A DNA stretch of 64,000 bases from Romboutsia lituseburensis DSM 797 (GCF_900103615.1 NZ_FNGW01000001.1:310001-374000); one strand, 5' to 3'. Positions 52,028 through 60,857 are shown, numbered from the stretch's first letter. Numbers and translations are program-made. Notes: generated by a model from the sequence alone, not told the origin.

Positions 52028-52255
52028 ATGGAAATAAAAAAGAAATTAGTTATGAACTTTAAAACAATACTAGGAAAAAAAGTTGCTATATCAGTTGATA
52101 ATCCTAGAGAAGATTTAAATGAAAGTGAAATAAAAACTGCTATGGAAAACATATTAGCTAAAAATATATTTACAGCAAATGGTGATGATTTGGTTTCATG
52201 CGTTGATGCTAAAGTAGTAGAAACTGGAACTACTGATTATGATTTAGGATTATAA
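52028..52255 (+). CDS. DUF2922 protein
   Basis: The ATG after GGGGG gives 75 residues, matching DUF2922 (KLVMNFKTILGKKVAISVDN, then MENILAKNIF). It lies about 100 nt after the DUF1659 gene and 14 nt before YvrJ, in one transcript. Confidence 0.88.
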   Translation: MEIKKKLVMNFKTILGKKVAISVDNPREDLNESEIKTAMENILAKNIFTANGDDLVSCVDAKVVETGTTDYDLGL

Positions 52256-52269
52256 TCTAAGGGATGATT

Positions 52270-52416
52270 ATGGATGGTAATTTACAAACACTCATAACTA
52301 ATATGGGTTTTCCAATAGCTCTTTCTATGTATTTATTAGTTAGAATAGAAGGAAAACTAGCTAATTTAACAGATAGTATCAATGAATTATCTAAAAATAT
52401 ATTAAATATAAAATAA
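52270..52416 (+). CDS. YvrJ family small membrane protein
   Basis: A 48-residue protein starting MDGNLQTLITNMGFPIA and containing one membrane helix (FPIALSMYLLVRIE), then a short helical tail. GGGATG precedes the start. YvrJ proteins normally close this cassette. Confidence 0.85.
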   Translation: MDGNLQTLITNMGFPIALSMYLLVRIEGKLANLTDSINELSKNILNIK

Positions 52417-52440
52417 GGTAGGATAACTCCTACCTTGTTT
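52415..52440 (+). terminator. Terminator of the DUF1659-DUF2922-YvrJ operon
   Basis: AAGGTAGGA and TCCTACCTT form a 9-bp stem with a 4-nt loop, followed by GTTTT. It overlaps the yvrJ stop codon. Confidence 0.8.
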
Positions 52441-52468
52441 TACATATATTATAAAAACATAAATTAAT

Positions 52469-52516
52469 TTAATATTCTATAAAATCTTGTTTTCTTTCAT
52501 CTAGTTTTTTAGCCAT
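52469..52516 (-). pseudogene. Remnant of a HEPN/substrate-binding partner gene
   Basis: A 15-codon frame (MAKKLDERKQDFIEY) begins inside the last codons of the nucleotidyltransferase gene, the usual overlap for MNT-HEPN pairs, but ends at once. The few residues are consistent with the start of a HI0074-like protein. The rest appears deleted. Confidence 0.45.
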
Positions 52517-52802
52517 TGTATATCAATATCCCTTCATTTAGTATATTATCTATAAGCTCTTTTTTTACTAACTCGTTGAAATTTAGTATGTCAAAGCTTA
52601 AAGGGGTGTTTATTTCTTCTATGTCCATACTTACCTTAGCTTGTATTAAATGGGTTATTTTTTCTCCAAATAAGCAAATGTCAACATCCGAATTATAGCT
52701 ATTATCTTTTCTTGCTCTTGACCCAAATAATAATACTTTTTCTATTTCTTCATATTTTTTAAATATTTTTTGTAGCTCTAGTTTTAACTTTTCATCTATC
52801 AT
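52509..52802 (-). CDS. MNT-type minimal nucleotidyltransferase
   Basis: A 97-residue protein with GSRARKDNSYNSDVDICLFG, the Gly-Ser and Asp-x-Asp motif of polymerase-beta-like enzymes. In MNT-HEPN modules it is the antitoxin that modifies the HEPN RNase partner. Only the first codons of such a partner follow. AGGTG precedes the ATG. Confidence 0.85.
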   Translation of the reverse strand: MIDEKLKLELQKIFKKYEEIEKVLLFGSRARKDNSYNSDVDICLFGEKITHLIQAKVSMDIEEINTPLSFDILNFNELVKKELIDNILNEGILIYNG

Positions 52803-53042
52803 TAAATCACCTTATTTAACTTGTATTTTATTTTTATATTCTTTAATTATTGATTTAAAACTATTAATTTTAATATACTTACTATTATACACTTTTTATA
52901 AAATTTTGTAATATGTGCATTTAATTTTATATTTAAATTATTATAAATATTATAATTAATTAACTCATTTTGCTTGTTAAGTATAATCATAAAAATATAT
53001 GTTTTTCAAATATTAAAACATGATGCTATTGATCTAATTTAA

Positions 53043-53468
53043 TTACTTATTTTTTAAATGTTGTAATATTTTATAACCATCACTTGTACAACCAGCGTAA
53101 GGTCTGTAAGAATACTTTATAGGTAAAATAGTTATTAAAAATTCAAATGCACTAAATAAAAACAATCCATTAAATGATAACATTAAAACATATGGTAAGC
53201 TTGAATTTATTAGATAAATATATAGCGAGATTGAAATTAATAGAGTTGTTAATGGACCTCCTAAAGTCATCAAAATCAACTTAATTCTATTATATATTGA
53301 TGTGCTATCTATTGGTGTCCAATTTACATAACCATAACATACATCTAGTAAAGACTTGTATCCATTTAGATTGATTCCCAATCTATTTAGTTTTATTGTC
53401 TTATTTAAATCAGAATCTCCTATGTTAATAATAACTTCTCCTTTTGTAAATATCAATGCTGGAAAGGT
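53043..53468 (-). pseudogene. Fragment of an M50-like membrane metalloprotease
   Basis: The frame FPALIFTKGEV to YAGCTSDGYKILQ looks like the C-terminal two-thirds of an M50-like protein: after an N-terminal HExxH, these read as PALIFTKG, then two helices with TLGGPLTTLL, then a TSDGYKIL motif. No ATG opens the frame (TTG at 53456 is the first start codon); the upstream stop lies in TAA at about 53471. The HExxH half is missing upstream, where only scrambled sequence occurs. Confidence 0.5.
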
Positions 53469-53511
53469 TTATGTTTTCAGCTAATACATACAGTACAATT
53501 AACATGTGTAT

Positions 53512-53551
53512 AAAAATAGAGTAATAATTTTCAATATTATTACTCTATTTC
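53512..53551 (-). terminator. Terminator of the acetyltransferase gene
   Basis: AAATAGAGTAATAAT pairs with ATTATTACTCTATTT, followed by TTTAT on the minus strand, about 35 nt past the stop at 53583. Confidence 0.8.
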
Positions 53552-53582
53552 TATTTATTTAATAATTTTATAACTTGTATTC

Positions 53583-54029
53583 TTATTTTAATTTCATATG
53601 CAATATAGGGAATGGATTACCTTGTTCATCAAACTCAGATCTTTGTATAATTTTAAATCCCATGTGTTTATAAAATCCTACTGCTTGTGGATTTTGCTCA
53701 TTTACATCTACATACTTTACACCTAAAACTTCTATTGCATAATCTACAAGTCTTTTGCCAATTCCATTTCCTCTACTTTCGTTACTTACAAATAACATTT
53801 CGATTTTAAAATCATGTATTCCCATAAAAGCTTTTATAATGCCTTGTTTATCTCTTACACATAAAAGTTTGCTAACATATTTAGCACCTTCTACAACTTG
53901 AGGCTTTATTGAGATGATATCCTCTTCACTTAAAAAATCATGTGTAGCTCTTACTGATGATTCCCATGTATCTAATATTTCATCTATATCCTTATCATTA
54001 ATACTATTTAAATTCTCTATTTTTATCAT
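53583..54029 (-). CDS. GNAT-family acetyltransferase
   Basis: A 148-residue protein with the acetyl-CoA loop ESRGNGIGKRLVDYAI and the C-terminal ENPQAVGFYKHMGFKII. It resembles YjaB/PhnO-like N-acetyltransferases. Its substrate is unknown. AGGAGG precedes the ATG. Confidence 0.88.
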   Translation of the reverse strand: MIKIENLNSINDKDIDEILDTWESSVRATHDFLSEEDIISIKPQVVEGAKYVSKLLCVRDKQGIIKAFMGIHDFKIEMLFVSNESRGNGIGKRLVDYAIEVLGVKYVDVNEQNPQAVGFYKHMGFKIIQRSEFDEQGNPFPILHMKLK

Positions 54030-54137
54030 TTAACAATTCCTCCTAAGTAAGTATGTCACTTAATATTATACGTTAAATATAATTTAAAAAGTTTATTAAG
54101 AACATTTCTGTAGTAATTATAATAAATTAAATATATT

Positions 54138-54410
54138 TTATTTATTTTTATAGGCATATAATATTCTTCTAATACTACTTTCAGATAAAAAATAATCTAT
54201 AGACAATTGTTTAATTGATGTTCCTTGCAAGTACTTATTATATATTTCAAAATTTCTTATTCTTAATTCAGCTTTTATTCCACTTACTTCACCCCAAGAT
54301 TTTTTGTTGTTATTTTTCTTTGGAATGTATATATAATCACCATCAATGTAGTTTTGTACTAAATCTAAAACCTCTTTAGGTAATATATTTTGTGCTTTTT
54401 TATATTTCAT
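54138..54410 (-). CDS. CD3324-like small HTH protein
   Basis: A 90-residue protein beginning KAQNILPKEVLDLVQNYIDG, then DYIYIPKKNNNKKSWG and a C-terminal helix-turn-helix (TSIKQLSIDYFLSESSIRRIL). It is typical of small Clostridia proteins named after Clostridioides difficile CD3324. It shares the shape of Mor-like proteins. The role is presumably regulatory. Confidence 0.8.
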   Translation of the reverse strand: MKYKKAQNILPKEVLDLVQNYIDGDYIYIPKKNNNKKSWGEVSGIKAELRIRNFEIYNKYLQGTSIKQLSIDYFLSESSIRRILYAYKNK

Positions 54411-54685
54411 AAGTATTTCTCCTATTTATTATTAGAGCAAATATTTAATCAAAAACTGCACAAAACATCTATTTTATTGCTCCTTACAAACTATGCTTTG
54501 ATATTATTGCAGCTTTTGCTTGGAGCTAAATTAATTAATCTAATTTTACAAAACATAATGACACCTACCTTCTTGCATATTTATATTATTATATCATAGA
54601 TTAAATTCTAAAAATAAGCTTAATAAAGCTATAATTTGCATTAATTATGCATCTAAATAATATATAGCTGGGTAAAATTGTATAT

Positions 54686-55576
54686 CTATCTTTCAAGTAC
54701 AGGAACATAAATATCCATAACAGTATCTTTTCTACCGTGGCATCTTTCATCATAAAATTCAAAATCTATTTTATCTTCATCAAATATATATTCACTATCT
54801 TTAAACCACTCTTCAAATATATATTTCCAAGTTTCCTTTATTATTTTGGCAAAATCTTCTTGATCTTCATCATTACTTGTATCTACTGGTGGAGTTGTAA
54901 ATACTGCATATGTTGCTTCTGGAATATCTATTGTAATCATATCTTCTGTAACACATTCAAAGTCATTAACTACTACCCCCAGAAGATATATAGCCTCTCC
55001 ATTTTCACCATTAGACGGTATACATACACCAACTTCACCATGTCTTTCTGGTTTTAAAATTTTATACATTTTACTTTCTAAATTTTCACCATTATAATTA
55101 CTCCAAAATGAAGCAATATCCTTAGTAAAATTCCCATTAGAAATATTTGTTTTTATACCATATCCTGCAACTTTAAATGCAGGTTTATTTACAATAACAG
55201 GATTCATAATATAACCTCCAATTTTATAGATTGATTCTTTATTACAATAGTAGCCTTCCATACGTTTTATATATTGCGTTGGGCTAAATCCATACTCTTT
55301 TTTAAATGCTTTAGAAAATCCATTATGTGTATCAAATCCATACTCCAATGCTATATCTATAATTCTATTTCCATCAAATAGTTTTGTAGCTGACAAGGAT
55401 AATCTTCTTTTCTTTACATATTCCATTAAAGTTATACCTTGGCACATATTGAATATTCTACAAAAATGAAAAGTAGAATATCCATATTCACTTGCAATTA
55501 ATTCTGGAGTTAATTCACTTTTTATATTTTCTTCAATAAACTCAATGGATTTTGCTATTAACTCGCTATAATTCAA
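54686..55576 (-). CDS. AraC-family regulator with GyrI-like effector domain
   Basis: A 296-residue protein starting at TTG after a GGTGAT site. Residues 1-105 hold two AraC helix-turn-helix motifs (TPELIASEYGYSTFHFCRIF, IDIALEYGFDTHNGFSKAF). Residues about 125-296 are a GyrI-like/SOUL-type ligand-binding domain (AFKVAGYGIKTN). The architecture matches Rob/TipA-like drug-responsive activators. Another GyrI-like protein gene lies immediately upstream. Confidence 0.9.
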   Translation of the reverse strand: MNYSELIAKSIEFIEENIKSELTPELIASEYGYSTFHFCRIFNMCQGITLMEYVKKRRLSLSATKLFDGNRIIDIALEYGFDTHNGFSKAFKKEYGFSPTQYIKRMEGYYCNKESIYKIGGYIMNPVIVNKPAFKVAGYGIKTNISNGNFTKDIASFWSNYNGENLESKMYKILKPERHGEVGVCIPSNGENGEAIYLLGVVVNDFECVTEDMITIDIPEATYAVFTTPPVDTSNDEDQEDFAKIIKETWKYIFEEWFKDSEYIFDEDKIDFEFYDERCHGRKDTVMDIYVPVLER

Positions 55577-55699
55577 CTATATCACCTACCTTAATCACTT
55601 GATAATTAAAGTATATCAACTAAATTGAAGTTCTATTGTTCCTAAATTGCTATGTTTTTAGAGGTGTATTAAAACAGATATTTTACCGGACGCTTATAT

Positions 55700-56326
55700 T
55701 TATAATTGAGGGTTTACCAAATATCTAAGAACTGTTTTTAATTTAGAAGCTTCCGTTTTTCTAAAATCTGAAAGATAAATTTCTTTATGAGCTAAAGTCT
55801 TTATTTCTAGATTATTTTCAACACAAAACTCTTTCATAACTGAGAAAGTTCTTGGCTCATCGTCATATGGTCCTACATGAAGCATTTGAACACAAAGACC
55901 TTCTTTGATTGATTCAAACTCTACTTTTTCTAATAATGGATGGGGTTTCTTCTTTTTAACTATTTCCATAGCTGTTTTTACAACTTCTTCTGTTACAAAA
56001 TCAGGTTGTCTAATCATTAATTTATAAACAAGTTCGTCTTTGTTTAAAGTTTCTTCTAATCTACCTTCTTCTGTTAAATCCCATATTCCTTCTAAAGGAT
56101 ATACTGTATATTCAAAATATCCATCTGGAGTTATTCCATTTTTAGGCATCATCCTAATTGCATAAGACAACGAGTATAATACGCCTATACATTCTTTGAA
56201 GGCTTCTGTATTTGGGTTACCTTGCCCTTTTAATGTGAAATACTTAAACTCTGGTATTTCTACTAACTGTGGTTTTTCTTTTGGTATATAATATTCCTTT
56301 TCTTTTTTTCTCCACTCATATTTCAT
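55700..56326 (-). CDS. Stand-alone GyrI-like small-molecule-binding protein
   Basis: A 208-residue protein with the GyrI-like fold: VEIPEFKYFTLKGQGNPN, then FEYTVYPLEGIWDL and GLCVQMLHVGPYDDEPRTF. Members bind cyclic or hydrophobic drugs and may hydrolyse them. The adjacent AraC-type regulator has a related domain, so the two may respond to the same compound. Confidence 0.88.
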   Translation of the reverse strand: MKYEWRKKEKEYYIPKEKPQLVEIPEFKYFTLKGQGNPNTEAFKECIGVLYSLSYAIRMMPKNGITPDGYFEYTVYPLEGIWDLTEEGRLEETLNKDELVYKLMIRQPDFVTEEVVKTAMEIVKKKKPHPLLEKVEFESIKEGLCVQMLHVGPYDDEPRTFSVMKEFCVENNLEIKTLAHKEIYLSDFRKTEASKLKTVLRYLVNPQL

Positions 56327-56583
56327 AATTATTCCTCCTTAGTTACTAGGATTGCTATCTCTGTAATATATAATATAAATAACAATACCACATATATATA
56401 AGGAAGAATAGCAGTATTAAGTACATATTATCTAGTACTTCCACTTCCCCCTTATAATTTAAATATTTCAAAGCATATTTACATATAAAAAATTAGGACT
56501 AAATATGCTTTTGACATCATATAAATAAGTAGCATTTTAGAGATTTGATTTATAATATTAAACTCGAGGAAGGTGAAATTCAA

Positions 56584-57573
56584 TTGAATATAAACGATTT
56601 AATAAATAAAGATTTTAGTGGAGTAATACGTATAAAAAAATGTGAAAATATAATTTTAGAAAAAGCACTTGGATTAGCAAATATTTCATATAATGTAGAT
56701 AATGAAATTGACACAAAATTTGCTATAGCTTCAGGAGGAAAAGTTTTTGTTGCAGTTGCAATTCTAAAATTAATAGAAGATGGAAAACTTGCTTTTGATG
56801 ATTGTATAGGTGATCTTTTAGATATAGATCTAAAAGAGATCGATCCTAAAATTACAATCCACCAATTATTAAATCATACTTCTGGAATTCCAGATTATTT
56901 TGATGAATCTGTTATGAAAGATTATGATGAACTATGGAAGGATTATCCTAACTATAAAATAAGAAATTCTATAGATATATTACCACTTTTTATAGATAAG
57001 CCAATGATGTATCCAAGGGGAGAGAAATTTCAATATAATAATACTGGATATGTAGTTTTAGGTCTTATTATTGAAAACATTTTAAATATTCCTTTCGATA
57101 AGTACCTAGATGATATTATATTTAAACCTTGTAATATGTTAAATACAGGATATTATGAACTTGATAGGCTACCATCAAATTGTGCTACTGGATATATTTA
57201 TGATTCTGAAAGAAAAGAATTCTATAGTAATATTTATAGCATAGATGTAAAAGGTACTGGAGCAGGAGGTGTATTTACGACTGTTTCAGATATTGATATG
57301 TTTTGGGAGAATCTATTAAATGGAAAAATACTTTCAGATAAAATGTTATCCAAAATGCTATCACCACAAGTAAATGAGCAATGTTATGGTTATGGAATTT
57401 GGTTAAAAAAGGGATCAGATGATATATTTACTCCGTATTTACAAGGATGTGATCCAGGAGTTAGTTTTATAACATCTTTTGATAGACAGAGAAATACATG
57501 TATTATACTAATAAGTAATTTTGGTTCTAATGTATGGAAACTACATAAGGATATCTTAAATGAGTTGTTGTAA
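56584..57573 (+). CDS. Serine hydrolase of the beta-lactamase class C/PBP4* type
   Basis: Start set at TTG 8 nt after AGGAAGGTG, giving about 329 residues. It has the SxxK motif (ASGGKVFVA, near residue 58), the YxN motif (YNNTGYVV) and a C-terminal GYGIWL-like strand. No signal peptide is seen, so it is probably cytoplasmic, which suggests an esterase or peptidase rather than a secreted beta-lactamase. It is monocistronic. Confidence 0.85.
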   Translation: MNINDLINKDFSGVIRIKKCENIILEKALGLANISYNVDNEIDTKFAIASGGKVFVAVAILKLIEDGKLAFDDCIGDLLDIDLKEIDPKITIHQLLNHTSGIPDYFDESVMKDYDELWKDYPNYKIRNSIDILPLFIDKPMMYPRGEKFQYNNTGYVVLGLIIENILNIPFDKYLDDIIFKPCNMLNTGYYELDRLPSNCATGYIYDSERKEFYSNIYSIDVKGTGAGGVFTTVSDIDMFWENLLNGKILSDKMLSKMLSPQVNEQCYGYGIWLKKGSDDIFTPYLQGCDPGVSFITSFDRQRNTCIILISNFGSNVWKLHKDILNELL

Positions 57574-57583
57574 TAAATTAGAT

Positions 57584-57630
57584 AAATAACCCCACCTTAA
57601 TATATTTAAAATATTAAGGTGGGGTTATTT
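57584..57630. terminator. Strong bidirectional terminator
   Basis: A perfect 20-bp stem (57584-57603 and 57611-57630, core ACCCCACCTTAA) separates the serine hydrolase gene from the convergent phage replication genes. Confidence 0.9.
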
Positions 57631-57669
57631 GCATGCTGAAATTAGCACTAAGTAACTTAACATAGCCTT

Positions 57670-58488
57670 TTATTTTGAATATATTCTATAATTTAATTTC
57701 TTTCCTTTTATAGTTACCAAATAGTCTTTGCTCATTTCAATCAATCTGCTACCGATAGCTTCATCAATATCTAAAAGTTCCTCAAAAGACTTTTCTGTAC
57801 TAACAATTATAGGCAAATTATTAAAATACCTATGATTTATAAGTTCAAAAACAATATTTATATCACTGTTTGTAATGTTTCCTTTAAACAAATCATCTAT
57901 TAAAAGCACTTTGGCATTTTTATATCTATTCATAATTTTATGATAGTAAACGTCATCCATAACATTTTGCTTAATACTTGTTAAAACATCTCTATACCCC
58001 ATATATACAACACCAATTTGATTGTCCATAAGTTTATTGGCTATAGCTAATGATAAATGAGTTTTCCCGGACCCTACTTGCCCCATAAACATAATAGAAT
58101 TATGTCTAGTATCTAATATATTTTCAAAATCTTTAACATATTGTTTTGCTTTTTTATATGCATCTATAGTCTGCATACTATGTGAGTAATCAAAATTATC
58201 AAAGGTTTTATTTCTAAATTCTTTACTTATACCGCTTTTTTCAAGTATTGCTTGTGCTTCTCTCATTTCTCTACATTCACAAGGATATGCTTCATTGTCT
58301 TTTATAATAAATGTCATATCTCTACATTTAGAGCATTTATATTGTATATTTTCATTTTGTAAGTTCTTCAAATTCTCTTCTGGCTGCTTGTAGTTGTTCT
58401 TTTGTTGGTTTTTGATAAAGTCCTTCATCCTCATCTTCAAGTGATTGGGCATATTTAGATTTTGAATGCTTGTGTTTATATTCTCCAT
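57670..58488 (-). CDS. Phage DnaC-like helicase loader
   Basis: A 272-residue AAA+ ATPase with an N-terminal zinc-binding set (CSKCRD to CECRE), Walker A (GQVGSGKTHLS) and Walker B (VLLIDDLF). Its start, ATG after GAGGGGG, lies inside the preceding DnaD-like gene in another frame, so the two overlap by 137 nt. The protein loads the replicative helicase at the phage origin. It is the last gene of the remnant prophage. Confidence 0.9.
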   Translation of the reverse strand: MENINTSIQNLNMPNHLKMRMKDFIKNQQKNNYKQPEENLKNLQNENIQYKCSKCRDMTFIIKDNEAYPCECREMREAQAILEKSGISKEFRNKTFDNFDYSHSMQTIDAYKKAKQYVKDFENILDTRHNSIMFMGQVGSGKTHLSLAIANKLMDNQIGVVYMGYRDVLTSIKQNVMDDVYYHKIMNRYKNAKVLLIDDLFKGNITNSDINIVFELINHRYFNNLPIIVSTEKSFEELLDIDEAIGSRLIEMSKDYLVTIKGKKLNYRIYSK

Positions 58489-59278
58489 TTTTTCCCCCTC
58501 TATTTTTTATTTTATATTCATAGTTATTTAAATCATTTATATTTTTTATATTATTTTCTCTCCATTTTTTAATTATGCCACTTATATAGGCTTTATTCAT
58601 CTTGCCTTTATTTGTTGCTATCTCTATGGCATGTTTAAATAATTCATAGTCTATTTCTTTGTATAATTCATATAACCACGTCTCTATTAGGTTATTTATA
58701 ATTCCTATATTTTGTTCATATAAAATTTTATATTTATCTATTTCTTCATTATAGTTTCCTTTATTATTTATATTTGCTTTTTTTGTCGCTAATCCTTTTC
58801 CTGTTTGTTTTTTTATATTTTTTTCTATAACTTGAATTTGTGTATCATTTAAATTATCTTCATCATTTGTTGTTAGTTCGTCTATGTTTATTATGTAATT
58901 TTCAGCTTTACATTGTTGTAAAAATAAGTTTATGAATGATTTATTCTTTATTTTTGACAATTCATTTTCTATACATTTTTTAACCTTTGGGCTATTTATT
59001 TTATTATGTCTTAGCCAGTTTTTCACATATATTTCTTTAGTTTCATTGCTATATACTATCTTTCCGTAACTTTCAAATCTCTCTAAAAGCTTTTCTACAC
59101 TTTCTCTGTTATACCCAGTTTCGGTTTCTATTATTCTCTTTGGTAATTCGTATATACCACATTGACTTGTTTTGCTATTTGTTAGTAAGTAAATGTAAAA
59201 ATACTTTTCCTCTGGTGTTAAATCTAGTATAAATCCGTCTTGCCAATAATCTATTTGAATATTTCTATAAATTGCCAT
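58352..59278 (-). CDS. Phage DnaD-like replisome protein
   Basis: Start set at the ATG (MAIYRNIQIDYW) after GGGGG, giving 308 residues. It begins with the N-terminal winged-helix seen in phage replisome organisers (LTPEEKYFYIYLLTN) and ends with a DnaD-type domain (AIEIATNKGKMNKAYISGII). It recruits the loader encoded by the overlapping gene. It follows the YqaJ-like gene by 37 nt. Confidence 0.88.
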   Translation of the reverse strand: MAIYRNIQIDYWQDGFILDLTPEEKYFYIYLLTNSKTSQCGIYELPKRIIETETGYNRESVEKLLERFESYGKIVYSNETKEIYVKNWLRHNKINSPKVKKCIENELSKIKNKSFINLFLQQCKAENYIINIDELTTNDEDNLNDTQIQVIEKNIKKQTGKGLATKKANINNKGNYNEEIDKYKILYEQNIGIINNLIETWLYELYKEIDYELFKHAIEIATNKGKMNKAYISGIIKKWRENNIKNINDLNNYEYKIKNRGGKNGEYKHKHSKSKYAQSLEDEDEGLYQKPTKEQLQAARREFEELTK

Positions 59279-59315
59279 ATTATCCCCCATAAATTCATTT
59301 TATATAATTTTATTA

Positions 59316-60506
59316 TTAAATTCTAAACACTCTAGTATTTGTAACTTTCATATATTTTGCTGCTATTTCTGGTTGTTCTTTTTTAAGTAGTGTTGTATCT
59401 ATTGTAGTTTTACTTTGATTTTTCCAAGTTATTTTTCTATCTCCTACATAAGCTATTTCATATTCTTGTATTTGATCTTTTAAATATTGTTCTATAGCCT
59501 TTTTCTCTTTTTCATATTTTTTTATATCTTTATGTAGCTCATCATATCTATTTAAAATACTTTCTTTCTCAAATAATATTAAGGTATCTTCTTTGCTGTA
59601 TTTGTATTTATTGTTTAAGTAATTAGAATAATCACAGCTTCCATCTGGCATAGGTATTTTATCTCCTATTATGCAGTCATTCCAAAAGCTTTCTTCTACT
59701 TTCATAAGGTCTTTTATAATATTTTCATCTCTATCTATTTTATGAATTATTAATTCTTCATTTCCTATAAGTGCTGCTACATAGGCGTGAGTTGCCCCAC
59801 TTACTGCCATATAGTGATAGCATTGAATTTTATATTGTAGTGGTACTTCTTTTATCCATTCTTTTTTTACAAAACTATTTGTAACTACACATTCTAAAAA
59901 TGCTTTTTCTCCAATTACTGCTTTGTCTATATTAGCTATGGCAAATGGATATTTATCATTTCTTAGTCCCCCATTTACACTTCTAACTTTTTTTCCTGTT
60001 TTTGATGTAAATTCACGTGCTACAAAGTTTTCTAATTTGTTACCTAATTCCATTTTGTAATTTTTAGACTCATCATGATTTTTATATGACGGTGAAGTTA
60101 AAATATTATTGCTTTCATAGTTATTATTTAAACTACTTTCTTTGATATCATTATCTATTTTATCTAAGTAAATAGTTATAGCACTTTTATAAGGATTTGC
60201 TCCAACTATACTAGCTGCATCACTACCTCCTATACCTTCTTTCCTAGCTTTTAGCCAATCATTTTTACTCATATCTTTTGTTTCATAAATTACATTTGCA
60301 TCTAAGTACTTTCTAGGTTTTAATTTTTTTGATTTTAATTTTTTATCTTTTGATTTATTAGTTTTAATGTTACAATCTGTGACTATTATATTTTCTACGT
60401 TATCTACTGTAACATTTTCATTTGTTATTGTTTTTAGTATCTTACATAATTCAATTTTTGCTAAGTATTCATTATTATTTTGTAGTGTTATAGTTATTTG
60501 GTTCAT
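59316..60506 (-). CDS. YqaJ-like phage recombinase nuclease with altered active site
   Basis: A 396-residue protein with a YqaJ exonuclease domain from about residue 80: GGSDAASIVGANPYKSAI, the Glu in NKLENFVAREF, the Asp in AIANIDK, and VPLQYKIQCYHYMAVSGA. The motif normally written ExK (LECKT) reads LECVVTNS here: the catalytic Lys is Val. A coiled-coil tail follows. YqaJ normally works with RecT; no RecT gene is present. An 80-residue N-terminal extension has no match I recognise. Confidence 0.85.
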   Translation of the reverse strand: MNQITITLQNNNEYLAKIELCKILKTITNENVTVDNVENIIVTDCNIKTNKSKDKKLKSKKLKPRKYLDANVIYETKDMSKNDWLKARKEGIGGSDAASIVGANPYKSAITIYLDKIDNDIKESSLNNNYESNNILTSPSYKNHDESKNYKMELGNKLENFVAREFTSKTGKKVRSVNGGLRNDKYPFAIANIDKAVIGEKAFLECVVTNSFVKKEWIKEVPLQYKIQCYHYMAVSGATHAYVAALIGNEELIIHKIDRDENIIKDLMKVEESFWNDCIIGDKIPMPDGSCDYSNYLNNKYKYSKEDTLILFEKESILNRYDELHKDIKKYEKEKKAIEQYLKDQIQEYEIAYVGDRKITWKNQSKTTIDTTLLKKEQPEIAAKYMKVTNTRVFRI

Positions 60507-60522
60507 TTTTTCCCCCTGTTAT

Positions 60523-60714
60523 TTAATTCATTTTAAATATATCTTCATAATTACAATCAAGTACATTTTTAATTTTTACTGCAACCATATGAGATGGATT
60601 TCTATCCCCACTTTCAATCCTATTGTAATGAGTTCTACATATAGACACTTTGTCTGCTACTTCTTGTTGAGTCATTTTTTTCTTTTTCCTTTTTTGTATA
60701 AGGTTACTCCTCAT
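60523..60714 (-). CDS. Cro-like HTH protein
   Basis: A 63-residue XRE helix-turn-helix protein (MTQQEVADKVSICRTHYNRIE) divergent from the longer repressor. In phages this is the Cro position. It precedes the YqaJ-like gene in one operon. Confidence 0.88.
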   Translation of the reverse strand: MRSNLIQKRKKKKMTQQEVADKVSICRTHYNRIESGDRNPSHMVAVKIKNVLDCNYEDIFKMN

Positions 60715-60741
60715 AACATATCCCCCTTTTATGTGTCTTTT

Positions 60742-60857
60742 AGTGACGTTTCATAATTACAGTATAGTGTCGTATGGTAACTAAATCAAGCATTTTTTAC
60801 AAAATTTGTTATTTTTATTGCTAAATGTTTACTAGATGACACGTTTTATAGTAAAAT
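60742..60857. promoter_or_regulatory. Divergent immunity promoters and repeated operators
   Basis: On the minus strand TTGATT (60784-60789) and TATACT (60761-60766) are 17 nt apart. On the plus strand TTTACT (60828-60833) and TAAAAT (60852-60857) are 18 nt apart. Two direct repeats, AGTGACGTTTCATAA (60742) and AGTGTCGTATGGTAA (60766), flank the minus -10; a related site, ATGACACGTTTTATA (60836), lies within the plus spacer. This fits a CI/Cro switch. Confidence 0.65.

Noticed and set aside
57636-57660. A further copy of the shared upstream element (TAAGTAACTTAACATA)
   Set aside because: Only about 15 nt match, and it lies at the 3' end of a gene, so chance is likely.
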